A stretch of 64,000 bases of DNA from Sordaria brevicollis (Eukaryota > Ascomycota > Sordariomycetes > Sordariales > Sordariaceae): the NCBI GenBank assembly GCA_033439795.1, contig JAUTDP010000006.1, positions 1,302,001 through 1,366,000 of the forward strand, read 5' to 3'. This document shows, piece by piece, positions 23,656 through 34,795 of the stretch. A program made the translations under genes and the position numbers. The notes below the pieces were generated by a model, which was given only the letters and a program-made list of their open reading frames with translations, was not told where the DNA came from and ran no database searches. Every line of letters starts with the position of its first letter. Within the stretch, counting starts at the first letter, position 1.

Positions 23656-25048
23656 ATTGGCGGTCTCTGCTCTGATGAGATGCCAGAGGTTGTTTCTCAA
23701 CTATGTATCTTTTCTTTCCACTTTTCAGTGTTTGTGGAAAGAAGCAAATGGTCAAACGGGGTTGGTAAGCCCTCCCCTCGTGCTCAAGGGAAGCGACCCA
23801 CGGCCATGGCAACGGGCAATACCTAAGTACATGACTGTAAGTGCAAGCTGTAAGCATGACAAGAGTCAGAGTCCGCGGGAATGAAGCGCCTTCTGCCTCA
23901 AGTGGGCGGTTTACTGCTGTTACTACCATGTTCTGTGCATGTGAGGCCAAAGAATCTCCAGGCTGTGCTTCCGACACGTGATAGAACGGTGTTCTGGAAG
24001 TTCTGTAGGCGAAGATATTTTCAGTTCCGAAACAGAAATGCGAACAAAGACACCCTTCAGAGTCCGTATCACAGAGTTTTAACAAACCGCAAAAGTAAGA
24101 CGGAGGAGAAAACGATGAGTGACCAAAAGTTGAGAACAGAAAGAAAGAAGCACCGGCGACTGGGAGCCTTCAAGGTTCTCAAGATGGCCTGTGCACGAAA
24201 TAGGTTGCCTGCCGGCTGGTAATTCTCACCTGGCAGTGCTGGCACAACTGCCCAGTGCCCTGCGCACCTGGCAAGTGTCAGGCAGTTCCTTTGCGGTCCA
24301 GGTTATGGGCACGTGCGTGGTCATCGTCAATTTGATGTTTCTGTTCTCACATCGCACAACCGCCGTCAACCTCAACCCAACAACACCTTCACTTTCTTGG
24401 TGTCGTTCGAAACACCGTCGCCATCCGCGTTTCCCATTTCTGTACAAGCTTTTCTCGCAATGTGATTAAACAACATGGTGACCGTGTCGGAACAGGCAGC
24501 CGATAGTCAACCGAACAATTCTTGATGTTAACGCTTCTGCACCGGCCAGCCGAACAGACTTTTGCCGACTACATACCTACCATACTGTGACGTTCCGGTG
24601 CCAGGGAGAGCCAAGTTGCCAGCGAATGCGACCTCGGCGGAAGCCGTCAGCATCCCACGATGCCAAGGCCACCATCACCACCCTCACCACCCTCACCGCG
24701 CGTCACTGGCCCTTCATTTGACGGGAAGGGTGGAGGGTGAAGACCTGCTAACCCGGTGCGAGCGGCATTGATGGCCATCATTGCAATCTCGAGATATTGC
24801 TCTCTTACCGCATTCCCGGTTACCTTGTCGCCAGATAGATTGCACCACCGAGCCTCATTGCTTGTCCACAACTTCGATATCCGAATTCTTTCTCCATCTC
24901 ACTCAAGAAGCCGCAACGCGTCACCGACAATGACGGGGCAGAACAGAAAACGAAAAGCGAACCGTGAGACGAGATTCCAGGGGCTCGTACGGGTACCGTT
25001 AGCCCGCCAGTATTTTGTTAGTGCAGTGTCAAGTGCCCCAGCTCGTCA

Positions 25049-25049
25049 G

Positions 25050-25080
<31 letters not shown>
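25049..25080. repeat. (CA)n microsatellite
   Basis: A nearly pure run of CA dinucleotides, broken once by G near its end. Simple sequence repeat. Confidence 0.9.
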
Positions 25081-25081
<1 letters not shown>

Positions 25082-26424
25082 TCCGAGCAGATGCGGGGAA
25101 GCTATTCCCTTCTCGGCCCCTGCCGATCACTGGCTGCGGAGAAGACGAGCTCGCTAAAAAAGATAAACCTGGGGTTCCGTGTATGGTGGAGTGCGGAGCC
25201 GAGACAGAGCTAGAACAGCCGAAACACCACCACTTCGAGAAGAACTCAAGATTTCAAGGTTGGGCGGTCCAAGCGGGGTGAGAGATCAGCAAGAGGGCTG
25301 TTGACTCGGCCGCGAAAGCCTCGTTCCCCTGCCTTTTGATGAAGCTTGTTCTGGGACTCCAAGAGCCGAATTAGGAGCCAAGTCGCCAAGGGGACAGCGG
25401 TTGAGAGCCGACAAGCGTTCTCTTTTGGCGATCCAGGGTAAAATCAAGCATGGCCAAGCTCTCGAGGCATCTTGCCTATTCTCAACGGCTTTTCGGAAAC
25501 ACCCAGTGCCCAGCGGATACATTCAACCAGATCTTGAACTGTGACTGTCAGGCGGGAATAGTGGCTCCAGTTCCCCCTACCTAGTGCCACCGGTCCTTCG
25601 CGGTCCTTGGACAAACACGCCGGTGTAAACGTTCAAGCTAGAATCGGACTGCCATCCGTTTTGGTGCGGCTCGGTGCGTCGTCCTCCGAAAAAACCCCAT
25701 CCGCACCCCAGCCGAACCCCAGGACCAGGCATCGTAGAGTCGCATGGCGACCCATTTCCATCATCGCCCCTCCAATAAGCGGCACTTGCCCCTGTCCGCT
25801 TTCCCCAACCTTAATTTGCTCTTTTCAGGTGCGGTCCTGGAAACCTGGGGGAGCTGGCGCCGCCAACCAAGGCCAAGACGACGCCGTTGCAACATCGAGA
25901 CACCACACAATTGTCTGTCCGCATGTCTCGTGGTCAGAGGGCATTGTGTCTTGCCCGTCGACCTCGTTCCGCACTTCCACCATCCTACGACCCTGTGTAT
26001 CCAACCTGGTGGGCCAATCCATCTTCCGCGTCCACCGTCTTCGGCCTCGCGCTTGCCCCCCTCCGGAAGAAGCCAAGATGGTCATGCCGCCGGGCCCCTT
26101 TCCCTCAACGTGAGGCTACACACGCTGTGGATCTTTGCAAAGTCTGGCGCGCGCGTCGAGGGTCCTCCACTCGCCTGGAGGGCCAGCTCGGGAGATGGGA
26201 GCCATATTTCCGCTTCAGAATCTTGGTCCTGGCGGGCCGTGAGCCGACACCACAAAGTCCTGGCCGCCTTGCACTCTGACCTTCTGACCTTGTCGAAATC
26301 CGGACAGGCATTCCTCCCGCAAAGCCGACCGCCCCTCGGAGCATGGGACGCCTTCACGGAACTGGGCGTGGCAAACGAACTAAAGGAAATGAATGTTCAG
26401 GCGATAATCTGTCAGATTTCCACA

Positions 26425-26435
26425 TCTATATAACC
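26425..26435 (+). promoter_or_regulatory. TATA-like box of cbh-1
   Basis: TCTATATAACC lies about 95 bases before the cbh-1 start codon, a normal distance for a strongly expressed fungal secretory gene. Seen as sequence; its use is inferred. Confidence 0.6.
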
Positions 26436-26524
26436 TGGCACTCCGGTGCCTCTTCATCCTCCTTTCGATCTTGCAACCATCATCCTCAAGCACGCCTTTC
26501 CAGTCTTTCAGCCTCATCTTCACC

Positions 26525-28171
26525 ATGCTCGCCAAGTTCGCTGCCCTCGCGGCCCTTGTGGCCTCTGCCAATGCCCAGGCTGTCTGCTCCCTGACTGCTG
26601 AGACCCACCCCTCCCTCAACTGGCAAAAGTGCACTTCCTCCGGGTGCTCCAACGTTGCTGGTTCCATCACCATTGATGCCAACTGGCGCTGGACTCACAC
26701 CCTTTCCGGCAGCACCAACTGCTACAATGGCAACAAGTGGGATACTTCCATCTGCAGCACCAACACCGACTGCGCTACCAAGTGCTGCGTTGATGGCGCT
26801 GAGTACACTTCTACCTATGGTATTCAGGCCAGCGGGAACTCGCTCAGCCTTCAGTTCGTCACCAAGGGCCAGTACTCGACCAACGTTGGTTCCCGTACTT
26901 ACCTCATGAACGGCCAGGATTCCTACCAGGGTTGGTGCTCATCTCTTCCTCCATTTCGTGAACAGTGCCCCGATAGCTAACATTGGCTTCCACTAGGATT
27001 CGAGCTCCTCGGCAACGAGTTCACCTTCGATGTCGATGTGTCCAACATTGGCTGCGGTCTCAACGGCGCTCTCTACTTCGTCTCCATGGACCTTGATGGT
27101 GGCAAGTCCAAGTACTCCACCAACAAGGCTGGTGCCAAGTACGGTACCGGTTACTGCGACGCTCAGTGCCCCCGTGATCTCAAGTACATCAACGGTATCG
27201 GCAACGTTGAGGGTTGGTCCTCCTCTACCAACGATCCCAACGCTGGTGTCGGTAACCACGGTACTTGCTGCTCCGAGATGGATATCTGGGAGGCCAACAA
27301 GATCTCGACCGCCTACACTCCCCACCCCTGCACCACCATCGACCAGCACATGTGCGAGGGCAACTCGTGCGGTGGTACCTACTCCACCGACCGTTATGGC
27401 GGTACTTGCGATGCCGATGGTTGCGACTTCAACAGCTACCGCATGGGCGATACCACCTTCTACGGTGAGGGCAAGACTGTCGACACGCGCTCCAAGTTCA
27501 CCGTTGTCACCCAGTTCCTCAAGAACTCTGCTGGCGAGCTCGGCGAGATTAAGCGTTTCTACGTCCAGAACGGCAAGGTCATTGAGAACTCGCAGTCCAA
27601 GATCGAGGGTGTCACTGGCAACTCCATTACCCAGGAATTCTGCGATGCTCAGAAGGCTGCTTTCGGCGATGTTGGTGACTTCAACGTCAAGGGTGGCATG
27701 AAGCAGATGGGTAAGGCCCTTGCCAAGCCCATGGTCCTTGTCATGTCCATCTGGGACGACCATGCCTCCAACATGCTCTGGCTCGACTCCACCTTCCCCG
27801 TCGAGGGTGGCCCGGGTGCCTACCGTGGCGAGTGCCCTACCACCTCGGGTGTCCCCGCCGAGGTCGAGGCTGAGGCTCCCAACTCCAAGGTCATCTTCTC
27901 CAACATCAAGTTCGGCCCCATCGGCTCTACCTTCAGCGGCGGTTCCGGCACCAACCCCACCAACCCTTCCAGCTCCGTCAGGCCCGTCACCTCGACTGTC
28001 AGGTCCACCTCTACTGCTAGGCCTTCCACCACCTCGACTGCCTCCAACCCCAGCGGTACCGGTGCTGCTCACTGGGCCCAGTGCGGTGGCATTGGCTTCA
28101 ACGGCCCCACCACCTGCCAGAGCCCTTACACTTGCACCAAGCTCAACGACTACTACTCCCAGTGCTTGTAA
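26525..28171 (+). CDS. cbh-1: Secreted cellobiohydrolase I, GH7 with C-terminal CBM1, 526 aa
   Basis: Processive exoglucanase that releases cellobiose from cellulose chain ends outside the cell. Exon 1 is 26525-26930, then a 66-nt intron (GTTGGT...GCTAAC...CACTAG), then exon 2, 26997-28171. The signal peptide covers about residues 1-17 ([17 protein letters not shown]). The catalytic core has the GH7 motif EMDIWE: E229 nucleophile, D231 and E234 acid/base in precursor numbering, the same spacing and numbers as Trichoderma Cel7A. A Ser/Thr/Pro linker follows (about 455-493), then a cellulose-binding CBM1 that ends the protein ([16 protein letters not shown] ... YYSQCL). Length is normal for the family. 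The protein is close to Neurospora CBH-1 as I recall it but has many substitutions, so the organism is probably a relative and not N. crassa. Regulation by carbon source is expected from the family, not shown here. Confidence 0.98.
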
Positions 28172-28841
28172 ATCACTGATGGGTGGTAGCCTCTTTGATC
28201 GGCTGGTCAGCGCCATCATGGGCAGCATGGTGAACCTCCTCGGACTAGCGTGCATATAAAAGAGGACGAGGTTAACATCAGTGGCCATCAAGAGGATTTT
28301 TGCGGCTTGAGGAATGATAATGGTTCGACACACAACTTCAAGTACATATTAGCGTGTTTGCATTCTTCTACTACTATCTTGTACATAGTTCCCGCCATCA
28401 AATGACCTTTGGATCTTTTTGGCATTAAATATTTCTGCATTTGTTCATAAGCTCTTATTCTGCTGCCTCGTGATCTTGAAAGTGATTACCATCTCTTCGT
28501 ACTTCCGTAGCCTTGTTCAAAAAAGCACAGGATTGCACTCCAATACTAAAGACCAGCAACGAAGAACTAAAATGAGTACATCTATCAGCTATATCTTACG
28601 GAAGATCAAGACATCGTCCGAAATCATCCCGGCCGGCAATCAACTTGGGGAGTCCACCGTTGGTGTAAGCCGTGTAAGTCCATTGGTCAAAGCTTCCAGG
28701 CCACACCCAAGTCTCCAGGTCGTTCAAAACCCTGTGTCCCCACATCTCCACAACACCAAAAGTTTCTTTTCTCATTACGTTGATAAGAACATGCTCGCAG
28801 CGAGAGAAACAACCAAGGAAGGAAATCCATACTTTGTTAAA
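28172..28841. other. 3' region of cbh-1
   Basis: This should contain the 3' untranslated region and terminator of cbh-1. I see no separate gene. Confidence 0.5.
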
Positions 28842-28933
28842 TCGGGTATGGTGTAGCGGTAACATCGTTGACTCTCATTCCCCAGGAGTGACTGCCTTCT
28901 CAACAGCCCCGGGTTCGACTCCCGGTATCCGAG
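28842..28933 (+). tRNA. tRNA-Glu (anticodon CTC), with intron
   Basis: The acceptor arms (28842-28848 and 28926-28932) pair with one G-U. The D arm GTGT/ACAT, an anticodon stem GTTGA/TCAAC and a CCGGG/CCCGG T-stem with TTCGACT are present. The loop reads CTCTCA, an intron of about 21 nt, then C, so the anticodon is CTC. The discriminator is G at 28933. Confidence 0.9.
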
Positions 28934-30067
28934 TAATAAAAACGATCAACTCATCAAGTACTTCCTCTCTTTTTTGCTTTTTTTTTTTTTTTTCACTCAG
29001 TTTGACTCTCACCCGTCACTTTTGGTGGATCGGTTTTCTTGTCTGTGTCTGGTGTGGGTTTCATTCCTGTCCTTTTTTCTTTCTTTTTTCTTGCTCGGCG
29101 ATAGCTTCGTTGGAAGCGAACTGGCGATAGCGGCACGGTTTGCTGCCCTGAGCTTTATTCTGATGAAGGCGCATCCTCTTTGTATTCTCCAAAGTTCTTT
29201 CTTTTTTTATTCCTACAAACGATTATAACGGGCAGGGGACGACTAGTCTAGGAGAGGCAGTGTATTCCTCCGTTGAATAGGGAAGGGAGAGTAAAGGCAA
29301 GGGGATCAAAGGGTCGGTGATGTTGGTTGTTGGGGATGAGAGATGCTTTGTTCTGTGGTGCTGGTCTTCATTAGAATGAGGAGGGAAGCTGTAGGAAAAG
29401 GTTGGTGGACATGGGGAAGAGGGTGTGGCCGGATGCGAGGAGGGCCAAGGTGTATGTGGCGAGGGAGACAGGGCATGCGTGGATGATGCATTATAGCGCG
29501 AAGATTACGATGTGGAGGATTCATAACTGGCTCGATGGGGTGTTGAGAAGGAGGACCAATGATGCTAACCTGAAGGAACAAGATAGCGAATCTGGTCAAT
29601 TGGTGATGCAGGACGATTGCTGGATGGGTATGATGAGTTCAAGTTGAAGGAAGAGTGAGTAGTTGCATTGAAGCCTGTTGATGGAACTGAGTGTCTGGTA
29701 TTCCTGGCCGTGGTGATGGCTGCTCCTGCTTTTACCACGAGTTCAAGACTTCTGACCTGTGAGTACTTCTTGGAAGCTGTGTTGATGTTGAATGGTGGCA
29801 TTAGGTTGGAGTCTTAACGAAAGCCGACGTTGTTGAACCCGTTACTTTTCCATGGATACATCGCTGACAACACGACATCACACCTCGCGTGTCGACATGG
29901 ACAGGCAATGCATCCACGAGGAAAACAACGAATTCAACACCGCTCGACTTCCGTTTTGTTTGACTATTTCACGTTAACCTCAACATCGTGATATTTATGC
30001 CAGATTCTGCCCCCACGTGCCCCGAAGATCATCTCAATGCCAACCATCTGACCCTCCCGAAGCATCA
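28934..30067. other. Intergenic region
   Basis: A T-rich tract at 28977-28993 could terminate the tRNA transcript. Frames at 29306-29801 run on both strands and none is convincing. Confidence 0.4.
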
Positions 30068-31932
30068 TCATTGCTTCCTGCGGTCATGGTTATCGTCCCG
30101 ACCAGTCGACCCAGTCTCCAAATCGGTACCACGATTCCCATTCTCATCTTGATCAACGGTGCCAGCTTCCTCGAGGGCCTCTTCCGTCGTCGTCTCGCTC
30201 TTCTTCGGCGGCAAGTCCTCTCTTCGAAACGTCCAACCCCCCGACCAGCCAACCCACCCTTTCTCTCTCGGTCCTCGAGCAAGACACACTATCAACGCAA
30301 ACCCTCCAAAGGCAATCCCACAAGCACCACTATACACCCACCCACCCTGTGCATAGAGCCTATTTCCCACCGCCGTCCCCGTCAACTGCCCAGCAAAACT
30401 AACCACCATATACGCCGTATTGACACGATTTCTCGCCAATGGCTGGATCCCATAAATCGCACTCCTCATCGCAATCTGCGTAAACTGACCACCAAGATCA
30501 ATCATAATCGCCTGCACCACGGGTCCCGCGACATTGAAACTTCCCACCGACGTGCCCACCACCACGCCCACCGTCTCAACCACCAGCCCCATAATAGCCG
30601 ACACCAGGGGGACCAACCGATCGATAATCAGCCTCGAATAAATTGGTGCGCAAACAATTACAACAACACCAATCAACCCAAACAACCCAATAACCACGCT
30701 CGAGTACTCATACGGCGGACTGCTGAGCAAAAAACTCAGCGTGGTCCAGTAACTCGTAAAGATCCCGCTATGCAGAAAAGCCACCAGCGCCGCCTGCAGC
30801 AACAACGGTTCGGTAGCTAGCAGCCTGGCAATCTGCCAGGGAATGCTAAAGTAGTTAAATTTCGTGTCGGGGTTTTTGGACGGGTAGTCGGGCATCCAGA
30901 TGTAGAGCAACGCAAAGACAAGCCATTGCACGCCGAGGCCGAACCAGTAGATGTTGCGCCAGGAAGTAAAGTTTGCTAGCACGCCCGCTAAGGTGCGGGC
31001 GAGGAGGACACCCAAGGATAGGCCAGAGACGATGACGGCTAGGGAAGAGGCACGGCGGGCGGGAGGGGCTAGGTCGCCGACTAGCGGGAGCATGAGTTGA
31101 GGTGTGACAGTGGTGGCGCCGCAGAGGAAGGAGATGGCGGAGAAGGCTGGGAAGGAGGTGGTTAGGCAGAGGGGGATCCACTGACAGACGAGAAAGTGTT
31201 AGTGAGTGTTGATGGGATGGGATGGGTAGGAAGGGGGAAGAGACGTACCAAAGTTGCGGTAAAGGCTATTAAGCCGAGTATGAAAGGTCGTCTGGGAAAG
31301 ATGTCACCCAGCGGACAGATGAACAGCAACCCGCTGCAATAACCAGCTTGCATCAGGGTGGCTACCGACGAGGCCTTTTCGAAGGTGACGTCGAAGGTGT
31401 CTGCGATCTTGTTTAGGACGGCTTGGTTGTAGTACAGGTTGGATACGGTGAAGCATGATGCCTGGATGGGAGGAGAAGGTGTGTTAGTTTTTGGTCCTGG
31501 ACACTTGGCTAGGTGGCTATCAAGAAAACAGAAACAGAAACAGGAACTCACAAACCCGAACAAGATGTTCATCCATATGGTAAACTTGGGAGGGTTGTCG
31601 GGGTCATACCTAGCCGCTTTGAGCTTCCAGTGCCAGAGTGTTTGCAGCTGTTTCTTCCATGGCGGTCTATCAACTTGCGTTGTTGAAGAATCGGCCACAC
31701 CGTCTACCACCTGGCCGACTTGAGGTATAGATATTCCTGACGACTGCGCGTCCGCGTCTGTATTCAACACGGGAGGCTTTTCGCTTTCTTCTATGCGGCG
31801 ATTGTCCTCGTCGTTGTTTTTGATTGTCAAAGACCCTTCGCTCGAACTTTGGTGTATTGGGATATGTGTTGTTGAAGTGAGTTCCGACCCAAGTTGTCTT
31901 GTCGACTGTTCATCATTCTGGTGCCGAGACAT
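30068..31932 (-). CDS. Major facilitator superfamily transporter, 568 aa
   Basis: Secondary transporter of the plasma or vacuolar membrane; substrate unknown. ATG at 31932-31930. Exons are 31932-31552, 31461-31249 and 31180-30068. The introns are 90 nt (GTGAGT...CATCCAG) and 68 nt (GTACGT...CTGTCAG). The first intron has no stop in the neighbouring frame, so a naive ORF runs through it. A polar N-terminal tail of about 115 residues precedes roughly 12 predicted membrane spans. The loop after span 2 has CPLGDIFPRRPF, the MFS GDxxxRR signature. SNLYYNQAVLNKIAD near the first span recalls the AraJ/YnfM-type branch of drug or sugar efflux carriers. The C-terminal tail is acidic and polar. The family is sure; the role is not. 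Confidence 0.88.
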
Positions 31933-32850
31933 TGTCTTTTAAAATAGCAGAGTTATACACGAATGATCCGAACTCTTCGGGCCGTTCAACAACACAAAAC
32001 AAATGGGATGGAAGGACTTGGAGGAGAGATGGGAAAAGGGAAAGCAGAGTAGGTAGCAGACAGACCCTCCCAACCTAACTCCAGATGCCCGGGTCCTCCT
32101 CCTCTCTGTCGTTAACCTGCCAACACCGGTAATAGGAGGATGGAGTGGTCACTGCGGAAACTGGTGAAGCACAACATCACGTCTTCCGAGATTCCAGAGC
32201 GAAAGAAGGAAAAGTCTGACGTCGTCGGCGTTTGTTTCGTTTCCGGGGGGTTCGGGGACATCCGTGGGTGGGATTGGGGGTTGTTGTCAGGGGCATTGCA
32301 GCTTGCAAGGGGGTGGATTGCTGTGCGGGGGAGGACACCGCAGCGGTCCGTCCGAACGCGGCAGTTGGTTTTGTTTGGCCGGTGATAATTCCGGGAATAG
32401 GGACGGCTTTTGGTGTTGACCTTTGAATCAAGTTTTTTTTCACCCTTCACCATCTTCAAGCTTCTCACACCAAAAGAGTTGCCAGACTGATTTGGGGACT
32501 TCCGTCTCGAAATATCTCGATTTTCGCAAAAGGAATCAATCCCTCAATTCATTATCAAAAGACGAACCGACCACGCAAAACCGTGTCTCAACCTCGGTTG
32601 ACGCCATCTGCGCCTGGATTGCATGAGACGAAAGCGCAAGTGGAATGACGCCAGAATGCAGGCTATCTATCCTCTTCCTCGGCTTATCGACAGTCAACAC
32701 CACCACTTCTTTACCGTACTCAAGACCGCTCGAAAACTTCGGAACCACCAAGTCACCACTTTCACATCCATCGATTCAAGAGGAGATAATCAAAAGCTTC
32801 TAAAATGTCATCTCGATTTACCGACGAATATCCTCCAGGCATCCAACCGC
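31933..32850. other. Intergenic region between two minus-strand genes
   Basis: The transporter's promoter should lie at the left end and the 3' region of the acid phosphatase at the right. No other gene seen. Confidence 0.5.
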
Positions 32851-34415
32851 TCACTGCACAACAAATCTCTGATCATGCTTCTTAAACAACACCGACCGAT
32901 CCAAAATCTCGCCTGTATCACTCTTGATAAAATCCACCTGCAACCTTTGCTCACTCAAAAAGTTAACCGTCGCATAACTAAACGCCTCATCATACGCAAA
33001 CCGATTCGTCGTCACGTTCTTGCCCACCTTACTCAACCCTTCCACATTCCCCGCGCCGCCCGCGACGATATACATCGGCGCCTTCGGATTCTCCATCCCG
33101 TTCGAATCAGCAGTGCCGTTCACCACCGGCGCGAACCTTTGGCTATTATGCACATGCCCAAACACGCCCAAGTCGACACCGTACTTGTAAAACAGCGGCT
33201 CGAACGCCTTTTTGCACGGGGCGCAGTTGCTGGTACCCGTGGTGTACCACGGCCTGTGGCCCGCGACGATGACCCAGGGCGTGACGGACCTGTCGACCGA
33301 AGCCAGGTCGGCCTCGAGGAAGTCTAGCTGCTGTCGGAGATACGAACCGAATGGTCCGCCGTTGAGACCGGCGCTGCCACCGGGTTGGTCCGGAGCGTCC
33401 TCGAAGTCGGTCTCGGTGTCGATCATGACGATGTGCGCCATGCCGTACTCGAAGGAGTACCAGAAGGGCGGGTTGGCGAGCAGGCGGGCTTTGTTGGCGT
33501 TGATTTTGGCTTGGTCGTCGGGAGAGGTGGAGATGAATGCGGTGGGCAGGACGCGGCCGAAGCGGTTGATAAAGTCAGTAAAGTTCTTTTGGCCCGAAGG
33601 GCAAAGGGCGCTGGTTAGGGGAATCTCTTGGCATGAAGCTTCGTGGTTGCCGGGGCTGGTCATGTAGGGTTTGCGCGCGGAAATGGGCGCAAGCTGGTTG
33701 AAGAAGGTTTCGGTGATGGCTTGGTAGCCGTCCTTGCCGTCGAACCAGTTGTGAGCCTTCAGGATCCAGTCGTCGGCGTACCCGATGTCGCCTGGGTGAA
33801 CGATGAAGTCGTACTTGTTGATGTTGTCGCGCAGTCGGCCGATGGTGGTGTGGTTGAGCGAGGGGTCGATGGTCGGAATCAGGTCTCGCTTGGTCTCATC
33901 TTGCTCGATGGTGTAGCCGTCTTTGCCATAGATGCCGAGGTCGATGACGATGCTGATGTTGAAAGGCGTCTTGTCACCGGGCAGGCGAGGGCTGGTGAAT
34001 GTCTCGAGCGTGGAGTTGGTTGAGACGATCTTGTAGTAGTATGTGGTAGCGGGTGCGAGGCCGCTGATGGTGACCACGTTGGCCCAGGTGCGTGATGTCG
34101 GGTAGGTGATGGAGGATGTCGAGCATGCCTGCTGGCTGAGGGAGGACTGTGACGTGCCATACTGGACACACGGTTGGCTAAGCTGCTTGTATGTGTTCCA
34201 GGCGATACGGACGGCTGTTGGACCTCGGTGTCAGCTACATGTCGTCTCACTTCATGATGAGAGAACGGAAACTCACACGTCGGGCTGTTGATGGCGATGC
34301 GGTGCTGGACAGGCGTGGTCAGGTCGACAGGAATCGGAGGGTAAGTTGCTCCGGCTGCCACACCCAAAGCCAACAAGGGAAGTCCCTTGGCCAAGGTAAG
34401 GAAAGTGTCCATCAT
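32851..34415 (-). CDS. Secreted purple acid phosphatase, 500 aa
   Basis: Metallophosphoesterase that frees phosphate from organic esters, probably outside the cell. Start ATG 34415-34413 (a second ATG follows directly). Exon 1 is 34415-34277, then a 62-nt intron (GTGAGT...GCTGAC...CAACAG), then exon 2, 34214-32851. The signal peptide is about residues 1-25. A fibronectin-like purple acid phosphatase N-terminal domain follows (VRIAWNTYKQLSQPCVQYG, PATTYYYKI). The metal-site blocks appear in order: VIDLGIYG, HPGDIGYADDW, SPGNHEASC, VIVAGHRPWYT and VFGHVHNSQR. They match the family pattern DxG, GDxxY, GNHE, VxxH and GHxH. Asn-x-Ser/Thr sites suggest glycosylation. A transposon remnant begins about 380 bases upstream and may limit the promoter. 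Phosphate-starvation control is known for such enzymes but not shown here. Confidence 0.93.
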
Positions 34416-34795
34416 GATGCCCGTGGTACCAACGCAGTGCCTGTTAGCAATGGACTGTGACCACAACTAGAAGAATGCTCAGCAACCGTGGCCAAGGTGA
34501 ACACCAAACCTTGGGAACCCTCGGTTTATCACAACTTCCCGCTTCGAACCCTCTCACTCCTACTTTTTCCTGATCGGCGGTTTGTACCTGACAATAACAG
34601 CATCTGCTATTACCCAGCCGAGGGAGCGGGAGCTTCCCAAACCCATATCAGGAGGTCAGGGGCCATCTTCAGCGTCGCAGTCTGTAGCAGCGATCGACTC
34701 TTGAGCCGGTTATCCCAATGCGATTCGCTACCACATCCCGTCGTTTTCTTTACACATCTGTCAAAGTCGATCTTCAAGTGGTGGTTGGCGAACCT

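Larger units (their letters stand above)
23656..26524. other. Upstream region of cbh-1, no supported gene
   Basis: A 2.9-kb stretch between the membrane-protein gene and cbh-1. It holds a CA microsatellite and a TATA-like box close to cbh-1. One CTGGAG (26175-26180) fits the fungal carbon-repressor consensus SYGGRG, but six-base matches are expected by chance. Overlapping frames at 25607-26433 run on both strands and look like GC-rich noise. Cellulase genes of this type often have long promoters, which would explain the gap. Confidence 0.5.

Noticed and set aside
25607..26433. Long frames upstream of cbh-1 on both strands
   Set aside because: They overlap in several frames, lack motifs and run into the cbh-1 promoter.
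26993..28333. 446-codon minus-strand frame opposite cbh-1
   Set aside because: Antisense shadow of a strongly biased GH7 coding sequence; Val/Gly/Ala-rich with no motif.
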